Assembly (NCBI RefSeq): GCF_034190915.1
Contig: NW_026947506.1
Location: 35,009,748-35,073,747 of the forward strand
Source: Cavia porcellus
Taxonomy: Eukaryota > Chordata > Mammalia > Rodentia > Caviidae
Length of the DNA stretch: 64,000 nucleotides
Direction of reading: 5' to 3'
Position numbers and translations under genes: made by a program. Within the stretch, counting starts at the first letter, position 1; each line of letters opens with the position of its first letter. Under the pieces are notes generated by a model that was not told the DNA's origin, ran no database searches, and saw only the letters and a list, made by a program, of their open reading frames with translations. Shown piece after piece: positions 24,320 through 33,700 of the stretch.

Positions 24320-24462
24320 GAGGCTGATTCCTGCCAGTCCACTGACCGACATCCATCCTAGGTCAGAGGGTCTCTGACCCTGCTGAGCAGGGCCCCTCAG
24401 GGCGTTCACCCCTTTACTCTCCCTGTTTGTGGAGTCCTTCATCTTGTCATCTGCTCCTTCAG
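24320..24462 (+). repeat. Exon-like core 7
   Basis: 143 bp; one base shorter near CCAGTCCACTG. The acceptor GCTCCTAG and donor CAG|GTGAGTGAG are intact. Confidence 0.8.
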
Positions 24463-26068
24463 GTGAGTGAGACACTTGCCTTTCCTTTGTCCTGCTTTCT
24501 CACCACACCAGACCATGAAACCAGCACTGTTGGAGATAGGATGAGACAGTTCACAAGTGCAGGAGGACACAAGAATGCGGCTTGGAAGGGAGACATTTAT
24601 CTACTCCCAGGTCTCACACAGGTGGTTTTCCATGCTGGGAACCAAGGAGAAACATCTCTTCTAGTTTAGGTGGCAGAAGATAAGAATGTAGAGGCTGAGC
24701 AGGGTCTTTACTGGATTGCTGGTTACTTTTCTCTCATTGGTAGGAAAAAACACCCAACTCAGAAAATGGAGGAAGGAAAGCTGTATCTAACTCACTGTGT
24801 AGGTTTCAGTCCATAATCAGCTGGTTCCAAGGCAGGGTGTCATTGCACTGGGGCAGCACTTCAAAGGAGCAGCAAGACCAAAAAGTTCAGGGGGCTGCGG
24901 GGAACAAGCCGCCTCCTCTCCCTTACAGTGCACCCACGGCACAGTCACTCCCCGGCTCCCGGGCAGGTGCAGCACTCACAGCATCTCTGTTCTCTTCATG
25001 CTTCTCCTCATGTTCTCCTCTCCTCAAAGTAAGGATCTTGGCTCCCTGCTCAGTCTCTCAGTTAAACTTCTAAACTGCTGAGCTTGACACAATGTATCAA
25101 CCATAACAAGTAAAGCGGCTGAAATACAGCAGGCCGAACAGTCAGCAAACTATTTCCACTGGGCTTTGGAGAAGAAGGGAGATGATCACACTAGGCACCC
25201 AAGGGTGTAGAGCAGAGCAAATATTAGGGAAATATCTCAGGTGAGCAGATTAGGTAAGCAAGGTGCTGAGGGAACAGACTCAGGAAAGCTTTGTTTCTAT
25301 GGGGAAGGCATGTCCCAGGTGGGAGTTGGGTGCTTGGAAGAACTGACTAGCACTGGGAAAGGGGTACCTCCAGGCTGGTGAGACTTTTCAAACATCCAAC
25401 AACATCAAATATAGAAAGTAATATGCACTCTCCCATCCCCTACCCTGCACCATTCTACTGTTCCCCTGCTTCTCTTACTTCACAGATGTCACCTGCTTTC
25501 CATAAGCAGCTTGAACGCTCACTGAAGGCAGGCAGTCTGTGGCACTCTGTGCTGTCTCCCTGATGGACACAGACGTCCCTAGGAGAATGGAAATAAGGGT
25601 TTTTCTAAAACAAGCATATTGATAAATAACCAGGGGTCATCCTTACAATTCTGAGTAGCCGTCCCAACACCAACCATAACTCTCCCCTTGAAGTCCACTG
25701 AGGTCACTGACTTTCTATTTTTGGCCACAGCCGTGAGCTACAGCCCCATTTGTCCAGCACTCTTCCTACAGCAACCCAGGGGCTCTGCCACCCAAAACCT
25801 TGGACATGAGTAAGGATGGAGCCATTTTCCTAGAAAATCCTTCTAGTCCTGCAAAGAATGTGTGTTTCAAAGATACTGCTTGTTGGATTTTGAGCAATGC
25901 AATTTGACTTGGAACTTGTAGAATGGAAGTCGTAATGGTTTGACTCCACGGTTCTGTGGAGAATAGTAAATGGCACATCTACACATTGAGGAGCGATGCC
26001 TGGGAAGCAGTCATGTGAGCTGGCATAGCCATACTTTCCTAATGACAAGCCTTCATTTTTGCTCCTAG

Positions 26069-26212
26069 GAAGCTGATTCCTACCAGTGCAACTGACCGAC
26101 ATCCATCCTAGGTCAGAGGGTCTCCGACCCTGCTGAGCAGGGCCCCTCAGGGGGTTCACCCCTTTACTCTCCCTGTTTGTGGAGTCCTTCATTTTGTCAT
26201 CAGCTCCTTCAG
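26069..26212 (+). repeat. Exon-like core 8
   Basis: 144 bp between GCTCCTAG and CAG|GTGAGTGAG. One base of the first hairpin is changed (CTCCGACC), which breaks one pair. Confidence 0.8.
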
Positions 26213-27740
26213 GTGAGTGAGGCACTTGCCTTTCCTTTCTCCTGCTTTCTCACCACACCAGACCATGAAACCAGCACTGTTCTACCAGGGTGGAGATTGC
26301 AGATGGATGACAAGGAGGTTGCAGGTCTAGGAGGGGACAGGAATGAGACCTGGAAGACATTTATCTACTCCCAAGTCTTAGACAGGTAGTTTCCCACACT
26401 GGGAACCAAAGAGAAACATCTCTTGTAGTTCAGTTGGTAGAAGAATGCAAAGCCTAAGCCAGGGCCTTTACTGGACTCTTGGTTACATTTCTCTCATTGG
26501 TAGGAAAAAACAATGTGTAAAATGGAGGAAGGACAGGTGTATCTCACTCACTGTTTGTGGAGATTTAAGCCCATAATCAGCCAGCTTGCAGGCATGGTAG
26601 CATGGCACTGGGGCAGCACTTCAAATAGCAGCAAGAGCACAAACCAGAACAAACCTCTTAATCTCCCTTATAGTGCACCCGGCATAGTCACTCCGCTGGC
26701 CCCAGGGCAGGCGTAGCACTCACCAAATCTGTGTTCTTCCCTTGCAAAGTAAGGACCCTGGCTTCCTGCTGAGTCTCTCAGTTAACTTCTCAACTCAGGT
26801 TGACACAATGTCAACCATCACAACTGGGAGGGCTAGAGGTCACCAAGCCCTACCAGTCAGCAGCTCGGAGAACAGCAAACTAATTCACTGGGCTTTGTTT
26901 GTTGGGCAAATCACTAGATGATCACACTAGACACCAAATGGTGTGGAGCAGGGCAAATATTAGGGAAATTTCTCATGTGAGAAGATAAGGTAAGCAGGTG
27001 TTGAGAGCACAGACTCAGGAAAGCTTTGTTTCTATGGGAAAGGCATGTCTGGGTGGGAGTTTTGGTGTTTGGAAGAACTGACTAGCATGGGGAAAGGTGT
27101 ACCTCCCAGGCTGGTGAGATTTTCTTACTGGTTACCTGCTTTCCATAAGCGGCTTCAAAGCTCACTGCAGGCAGGCAGTCTTTGGCACAGACACATTTGC
27201 TGCCTCCCTGATGGGCAGAGACATACCTAGGTCAATGCAAGTTTGAGTATTTCTAGAAAAATTAGGTAGATAAATAATTTTGGGTCATCCTTACAGTTCC
27301 CAGTATTCCTTTACTACAACAACCAAGATTCTTACCTTGAAGCCAACAGAACCAATTGTCTGTCTTTACTGACTTTCCATCTTTTGGCCACATCCGTGAG
27401 CTACAGCCCCATTGGTCCAGGACTCTTCCCACAGCAACCCAGGGGCTCTGACACCCAAAACTGTGCCCTGCTCCTTTGACATGAGTAAGGGGGGAGCCAT
27501 GTGCCTAGAAAATCATTCCAGCCCTGCAAAGAATGTGTGTTTCAAAGATACTAGTTGGATTTTTGAGCAATGCAATTGATTTCTGGCTTGTAGAATGGAA
27601 GTCGTAATGGCATGACTCCACGGTTCTGTGGAGAACAGTAAATGGCACATCTACACATTGAGGAGCGATGCCTGGGAAGCAGTCATGATACCTGGCATAG
27701 CCATCCTTTCGTAATGACAAGCCTTCATTTTTGTTCCTAG

Positions 27741-27884
27741 GAGGCTGATTCCTGCCAGTGCCACTGACCGACATCCATCTTAGGTCAGAGGGTCTCTGAC
27801 CCTGCTGAGCAGGGCCCCTCAGGGGGTTCACCCCTTTACTCTCCCTGTTTGTGGAGTCCTTCATCTTGTCATCTGCTCCTTCAG
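27741..27884 (+). repeat. Exon-like core 9
   Basis: 144 bp between TTCCTAG and CAG|GTGAGTGAG. The longest recurrent antisense frame (141 residues, 27505-27930) crosses this core. Confidence 0.8.
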
Positions 27885-28182
27885 GTGAGTGAGACACTTG
27901 CCTTTCTTTTCTCCTATTTTCTGACCACACTGGTCCATGAAATCAGCACTGTTCTACCAGCTGCAGATAGGATGAGAAAGGGTTTGCAGTTCTAGTAGGC
28001 GACAAAAAGAGACTTGGAAGGAAGACACTGATCTACTTCCAGGTCTCAGGAGGTTGCCCATGCCAGGGAGAAACAAGCAGAAGTGTAAGTCGCTGGAGAA
28101 GAACCTTGGTGAATGAAATTGAAAGTGTTTCAAGAGAAAGAATGTACCAGTCTCTAATGGTTGGGTTGGGTCTTCTTTACAG

Positions 28183-28279
28183 AGAGGAGTATCCTTCACT
28201 AGCCAAACCACAGCTTTCACCTGAAGGCAGTAGACCCATCTGTCTTTGGGTGACATCGTTCCATTCCTCATCTCCTGAG
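28183..28279 (+). other. Exon-like module B of the last unit, open frame
   Basis: 97 bp between a good acceptor (TCTTCTTTACAG) and donor GAG|GTGAGT. One leading base is followed by 32 uninterrupted codons beginning EEYPSLAKPQ and ending at a codon boundary, in phase with the open frame of the next exon-like module at 28596. In central units the same block contains stops, so this may be a relic of a coding ancestor or chance. Confidence 0.4.
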
Positions 28280-28595
28280 GTGAGTTGGACCCACGTCCTC
28301 CTCCTCCCTCCCACAGCACCCGGGATTCCTAACACCCATTGCACCCGAAGTGCAAGCACCCTGCTCCTTTACCATCAGTCAGGGCCAAGCCTATTTGCCT
28401 AGAAAATCCTTCCTTTCATCCACAATGTTCTGATTGGGAGCAATGCACTCCAGCCTCTATAGGGAGTGTGATAATGGCCCCCACATCATAGTCCTGTGGA
28501 TGATAGTAAGTGGCGTGTCTAAACATTGAGGAGAAATGCCTGGGTGGTTATCTCTCCAGTGTTTCCTAACGACAGTCCCTCATTTTTACTACTAG

Positions 28596-28730
28596 GAATT
28601 TTTGTTGCCACCACCACTGATCAAATCCACGTCTAGGGATCAGAAGACCTCTGACCTGCTGAGCAGGCCCCTCAGCGGCCTTCATCCCTGGAATTCTTTT
28701 GAGTGTGCAGTCTTGTGGCAACTCCTACTG
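28596..28730 (+). repeat. Exon-like core 10, diverged, open frame
   Basis: 135 bp (45 x 3) between TACTACTAG and CTG|GTGAGTGAG. All 45 codons are open in phase 0. The CTGCTGAGCAG hairpin is kept but the first hairpin is mostly lost. It is the most diverged core with splice sites and lies at the right edge of the array. Confidence 0.65.
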
Positions 28731-28959
28731 GTGAGTGAGGCACTTGGCTTAGCACCCTGTTTTCTCACAGTTCAGGCCCCTGAAATCTGCAGTGTTCTAA
28801 GAATGTAATTCTAGAGATAGCATGATAAGGGGTTTATGTTCCAAAGACTGGACAAGAACGAGCACCGGGAGGAAGACATTCACATAACACCAGGTCTCAG
28901 ACAGGAGGTTGCCAGTGGAAGCAAGAGGATGCATCTGGTGTGGGTCACCTGCAGAAGAT

Positions 28960-29640
28960 CAGAATGTGGAGGAATCTGAATCCATCTTTATGGGTTTTTG
29001 GAGGAAAAACAAGCCAGACCAGAATAGGCAGCTTAACAACAGCAGACTGCAACAATTTTACTGCACTTTGCTTGTTGGAAAGTCTCTAGATATCTGCACC
29101 TACATGTAGACGGTGTAGACTGGGGAAATATACAGATAAATAGTGGTTGAAATAAGATCCTGTATTGGTTGGTTTTGAGAGGAAATTCATGTGTTTGGTG
29201 TGGTCCTTTGCTCTCCAGAAACATCAGCTACACATGGTGGCCATCAACACACTCCTTAAGATATCTCAATAACATAGCATATCGAATGTAAAAAACACCG
29301 CTGACACATCCAGGCTTGTAGATGCCTCACCTTGATTCCTTCCTGGACATTCACATAGACTTGTCCCTGTGATCGTGTGTCCAGAGTCCCTTTCCCTTGC
29401 AGATGCCCATCATTGGATTAGGACCCATCCTAAAGACTTGGTTCTAACTTTGTTCTCTAAGGATCTGACCCAGTTGATGTGATCTTGAGTGTTAGGACAG
29501 AGTTCTCCCTGCCATTACACAGTTCGGACCATGATACCCTTCTCCTCTCAATCTGTTTTTGCCTCCTCTGTCTGTACCTTTGATTAAGGTTATTTTCATC
29601 ATTTCTGATAGTAAGATACGGATAGTATGTGCATATTTAT
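28960..29640. other. Possible old LTR-type repeat, otherwise nothing seen
   Basis: The stretch ATTGGATTAGGACCCATCC with a following CTTGGTTCTAAC recalls mammalian MaLR-type LTR sequence on the + strand. The match is from memory and weak. No coding frame. Confidence 0.25.
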
Positions 29641-29685
29641 TTTAAGTACTGGGGAACCCAGTGTCTTTGCATTGAGCTACATTTT

Positions 29686-29759
29686 CGTGTGTGTGTATGT
29701 GTGTGTGTGTGTGTGTGTGCGTGCGTGTGCATGTGTGTGTGTGTCTGTCTGTCTGTGTC

Positions 29760-29799
<40 letters not shown>
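29686..29799. repeat. (TG)n microsatellite
   Basis: Mostly alternating TG with some TC, GC and AT interruptions over about 114 bp. Confidence 0.95.
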
Positions 29800-29819
29800 G
29801 GTTTTGGGGGTTTCTTTGT

Positions 29820-29935
29820 TTTGTTTTTTTTCCTTTTTGGAGACAGTGTCTTGCTAACTTACTAAATTTCTCAGGGTTGGCTCACAATTTTGATCCTAAT
29901 GCCTGGACCGCCCTGGACTTTTTATTGTGGTAATC
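29820..29935 (-). mobile_element. B1-like SINE remnant
   Basis: Antisense: TTTTTGGAGACAGTGTCTTG followed by degraded GGCTCACAATTTTGATCC. Diverged. Confidence 0.5.
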
Positions 29936-30194
29936 CCTATAGGATCTGACATCTTAAATGTTCTTAAATGTGCAGTTCATAGCATTACAAACTAAGTTTG
30001 TAATCTGCTTTTAAACAACCATTTTCCTAAAATAAATTAAATGAAATTTAAAATTGGGTTCCTCAGGTAAGCCACCACATGTGAAGTGTTCATGTTTTTT
30101 TTTTCATAAAGATATATAACATGCAAATAAAGATAATTTTGTCTCTTTTCAGGTAGAAGTAGCTTGGTCTGATGGTGATGTGTCAGTGGGCAAA

Positions 30195-30300
30195 AAGCTG
30201 GTAGAGGACTGAGGACATAGTTTGGTGGTAGAGTGCTTGGCTGGCATGGGTGAGACCCTGGGTTTAATCCTTCATATTGCCAAAAACAAACAGAAGAGAG
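30195..30300 (+). mobile_element. ID SINE
   Basis: Sense: GGACATAGTTTGGTGGTAG, AGTGCTTGGCTGGCATGG, GACCCTGGGTTTAATCC and an A-rich tail. Derived from tRNA-Ala. Confidence 0.8.
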
Positions 30301-30421
30301 AGAAAAAGAACATACTGATGTTTTTATACTTGCATGATTGTTTGAAAATAATTTAAAATGGCTAGAAAACATTCCAAAATCGAATGGCACAATGGGTAGA
30401 GTCCTTTTCTCAGTTTATAAA

Positions 30422-30500
30422 ACAGATGTGTGGCTGGAGCAGCTGCCTGGCAAGCACAAGGTCGTAAGTTCAATCCCCGGTACCAAATAAATAAAGTAAA
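30422..30500 (+). mobile_element. ID SINE next to the first coding exon
   Basis: GCTGCCTGGCAAGCACAAGG and GTAAGTTCAATCCCCGGTAC, then (AAAT)n. It ends about 30 bp before the splice acceptor of the first coding exon. Confidence 0.8.
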
Positions 30501-30528
30501 ATGAATATATGCTTTTTGACGTTTGCAG

Positions 30529-30771
30529 AGTGAACAATGACTGTATTTGGCAGAGCTGACTCTTCAGACCCATCAGCCCGTCAGAATCAGCCCCGCCGTT
30601 CCGAGGCAGTCTCCATTGGAGACATGGATACAGGCTCTGCCAGCTGGAGGGCTGTGTCTTCACTAAGTGATGTTTTCAGTCACACACTTTCTTTAAGACC
30701 AATGCCCACTGCTGGTTATTCAGATTCGGCTGTCTCTGATAGATCAGAGCCATCACCACCAAAGGATCCAG
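30529..30771 (+). CDS. USP42: USP42 coding exon 1 (start codon)
   Basis: The acceptor is GACGTTTGCAG and the ATG at 30537 is eight bases into the exon, so a noncoding exon must lie upstream. It encodes residues 1-78, matching the human N-terminus (SSDPSA-QNQP, SEAVS-GDMD, GSASW). The donor is CCAG|GTACT. Confidence 0.9.
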
Positions 30772-33700
30772 GTACTATTAAAAAACTCACTGCCAGAAAC
30801 TCCTGTATAAATGCTGTCAGTAGGTTGGTAGTTTCAAAGAGGTGCTTATTTTGTAAAAGATGCTTCCACACACATGGCCAGAATTATGTGATGCAAATTA
30901 TTTTCCTTTAATGAGTAAGCATTCATTATTAATAAATGTAGCATAACAGGCTATTATTTTTTTAGTTCCTCAAATATGAATAGTTTATTTCTAATTTTTA
31001 GAAGGATAAACTATCTTGGAGAAAATGGAGAGGAGAAATTCTTATATTTTCAGCTAAGCAGTAGTTATTATGTTCCCTAAGTAGATACTGCATCTGTCTT
31101 TGGAAAAGAGCAGATAATGTAAAACACAGTTACGTTTGTTAAAATTTATCCAGATGAGTGAAACCTCGACACTTTCAATTGGTACTTGAAAGGCTTGTGT
31201 TTAAACCCTTGAAGATTTGAAAGGCAAAGAAAGGTAATACTAGAATTAGTTCTAATGGGAATTTGGTTCAGCTTAGAATAGTTCCATCCTGGTATTGTTT
31301 TGCGTCCTCTTAGTAACTTTGATACTGTGGTGTGGGAGTGGGTGGTGTGGTTTGTTGAAGGTGTTCTGAGTGTGTGTGAGGGGAAGCTTATGTCCCAGAT
31401 CAAAACTACTTACGTTACACGTAAAGGTTTGAGGTCCTTTGGCTTCTCCATCAAGACTTTCCCACAGGCACAAAAACAGAACAAAACAAGAAAGACTTTC
31501 CCACAGACCACCTTTCCGCAGGGCTCCAGCTCCTGTCACATTGCTGGGCTTCCCTTTCGCTCCTCACTCTGCCCTTGTCTTACTCCCCACAGACTCATTT
31601 TTCCTTTCCTGGTTGTTCTCTGTTCCCTCTCAAGCCAAAGCCTACTGAAATAATCAGTAATATCTCTTCAGTGGGGAAGCACCTGTAGGCCGTCTTTGCC
31701 TCTGTTAGCACCAAGACGCTTGCCATCCTTTGGAAAATCAGTTTTGCTGCTGGTGATTGAAAGTTCCTAGTGCAGTAAGCTGTCTCTTCACCAGTATCAA
31801 CCACCAGGACTGAAACCGAGACACGAGGGGAGGCCCAGCCTATGCGATGGGAAGGATGGAGGCGCCCTGAATACACGCATCCAAAGCAAACGTTCAAGGG
31901 GCTGGCTCACCTTATCTATTCCATTGGTTGGGTTAAGTAGCTATAAAGAAGTAATTGTAATGAACTCTCACGAAGTCGTCAGCCAGCGCTGACATTTACT
32001 TACTTACGGCCAACTCACCCACTGTAGCATTCTTCTTAAAAGAAAATGTAGTAAAAAATGTGGTCAATATTCAGATATCTCTGGTTGTCACACTTTTTTC
32101 AGTACTAGAGTACCAGGAATTGAACCCAGGAAGTGCTGAGCCATTTTTCTATTTTCAGACAAGATCTTGCTAAATTCCTAGCAGTCCTCCTGCCTCAGCC
32201 TCTTGAGTAGCTGGGGTTACAGGCGTGCACTATCATGGGTGGCTGTGTAGTTTGTTTTCAGTCACTGAAAGTGACATCCACTGGAGTCTGCACTTTGCAT
32301 TTGTGGATCTGTCTGTGAAATTTCTCATAATTTGTAAGCTTTCCCACCTTTTGTGTTTGAAATTTGTTGAAGAAACTAAATCTTAGCTTTTCCTGTTCTA
32401 GGTCCTGTCTTGTTAAATGTCCCTTTCTAAACCCATGTTTCTGGCAGCGATAATGAGATTTAGAATGTCGATCAAGTATCATTTATTTGGCTTTAGCAGC
32501 ATGACAAGTTCTGTTTTTAAATCGTTGTGTATTTTTCTATCCCCAGGTGACGGCATTACCCTGCCACAGAAAATTCTTTTTCCCTCGGAGAAGATTTGTC
32601 TTAAGTGGCAGCAAACTCACGGAGTTGGCGCTGGGCTTCAGAACCTGGGCAACACCTGCTTTGCCAATGCAGCGCTGCAGTGTCTGACATACACAGCACC
32701 TCTCGCCAATTACATGTTGTCTCATGAACACTCCGAGACATGTAAGTGTTGTGGATCACGGCGTGCTAACCTACTCATTTCTTCTCCCTCTAAAACAAAA
32801 AGAATTAAGTCGAGTTATGTGATGGTTAAACAGTTGGTTTATTCTGCTAGAATCCAGGATTTGTATTTAGCATACTGTATCTCATTTGACCTAGGGGCAG
32901 GTATTTAAAAGGAAATCTATTTGTATCATCATTTAACATTTCTAACCCCCGCCTAGTTTTCTACACTTGCTAAAATGTTTTTGTTTTCATTTTTGTTGTG
33001 CTGGGGGCTGAGCCCAGGATCTCACATGTGTCAGGCAAGTGCTCTACGGCTCAGCTACACCCCCAGTTCTTACACTTGTTAAATATGTGACATGATGTCT
33101 GACATTAACAGCTGGGGCAGACAGGATTAAGAGATCCTGCCCCAGGATCATCGAGATGCTCTGAACAGGAAATATACTCAGCCTGAAAGAGGGTTAATAA
33201 ATTGAAAGTCAGAGATGAGAAAACGATGCTCTATGTGACAGGGAACCAGAGAGAAATAGGGACAGCTCATCCAGCAGCCGCAGATAGGTTGGAAAGTTAT
33301 GACACTTTTGGGCGGGTAGAACTACACAGCTGGAAGGAAGGAAACCTTGTGGCTTTAGTAAGTAAAGGAGTACAGCTCAAGATCAAGCTCAGGGGTGAAA
33401 AGTTCCAGCACCACTCAGATAGATAACGGGTTGACCCCTAATCTAAAGACTAAAGGAGCTAGTGGGACCCAAAATATACAAAGCATCCTGAGAAAGGGAG
33501 AGGTGAGGAACTGCCTAAAAAAGGAAGGCAGAGGACACTGTTAATAGTGTATCCGGATTTAAAAGCCACAGTAGTCTTATTGTTCTGTTTAGTTTGATTT
33601 TATTTTGTTCTGGTCAGTCTACTCATACTAGATTTGAGGGCACAGAACTACCACAGTAACTATCCTTAATTTCCTGTTAACTTAAACTGAAGCCCTGTAT

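Larger units (their letters stand above)
11410..28960 (+). repeat. Macrosatellite array, about 1.75-1.8 kb unit, 10 core-bearing units
   Basis: The same ordered landmarks recur ten times: GATGCCTGGGAAGCAG; CCTAATGACAAGCC; acceptor TGCTCCTAG; a core of about 144 bp; donor CAG|GTGAGTGAGACAC; ACCATGAAACCAGCACTG; CTTCAAAGCAGCA; GTGCACCCACGGCACAGTC; AGTAATATGCACTCTCCC; CATAAGCAGCTTGAAAGCTC; TTGGCCACTGAG; then back to the start. Core starts are 11955, 13396, 15179, 17209, 20490, 22065, 24320, 26069, 27741 and 28596. Spacings of about 1.7-1.8 kb hold after removing insertions; 13396 and 22065 follow shorter, deleted units and 28596 a clearly shortened one. The outermost copies are most diverged, as is usual for arrays homogenised in the centre. 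Protein-coding capacity on + is broken by stops in most units. The function is unknown. Confidence 0.9.

Noticed and set aside
11410..28960. C/D-box snoRNA cluster hosted by the repeats
   Set aside because: I looked for paired RTGATGA and CTGA boxes with terminal stems at unit spacing and found no consistent set.
11410..28960. CRISPR array
   Set aside because: Units are 1.8 kb, bear splice-like sites and SINE/L1 insertions, and the genome is mammalian.
29629..29933. Open frames rich in Cys-Val over the TG repeat
   Set aside because: They translate a (TG)n microsatellite; low complexity, no gene.
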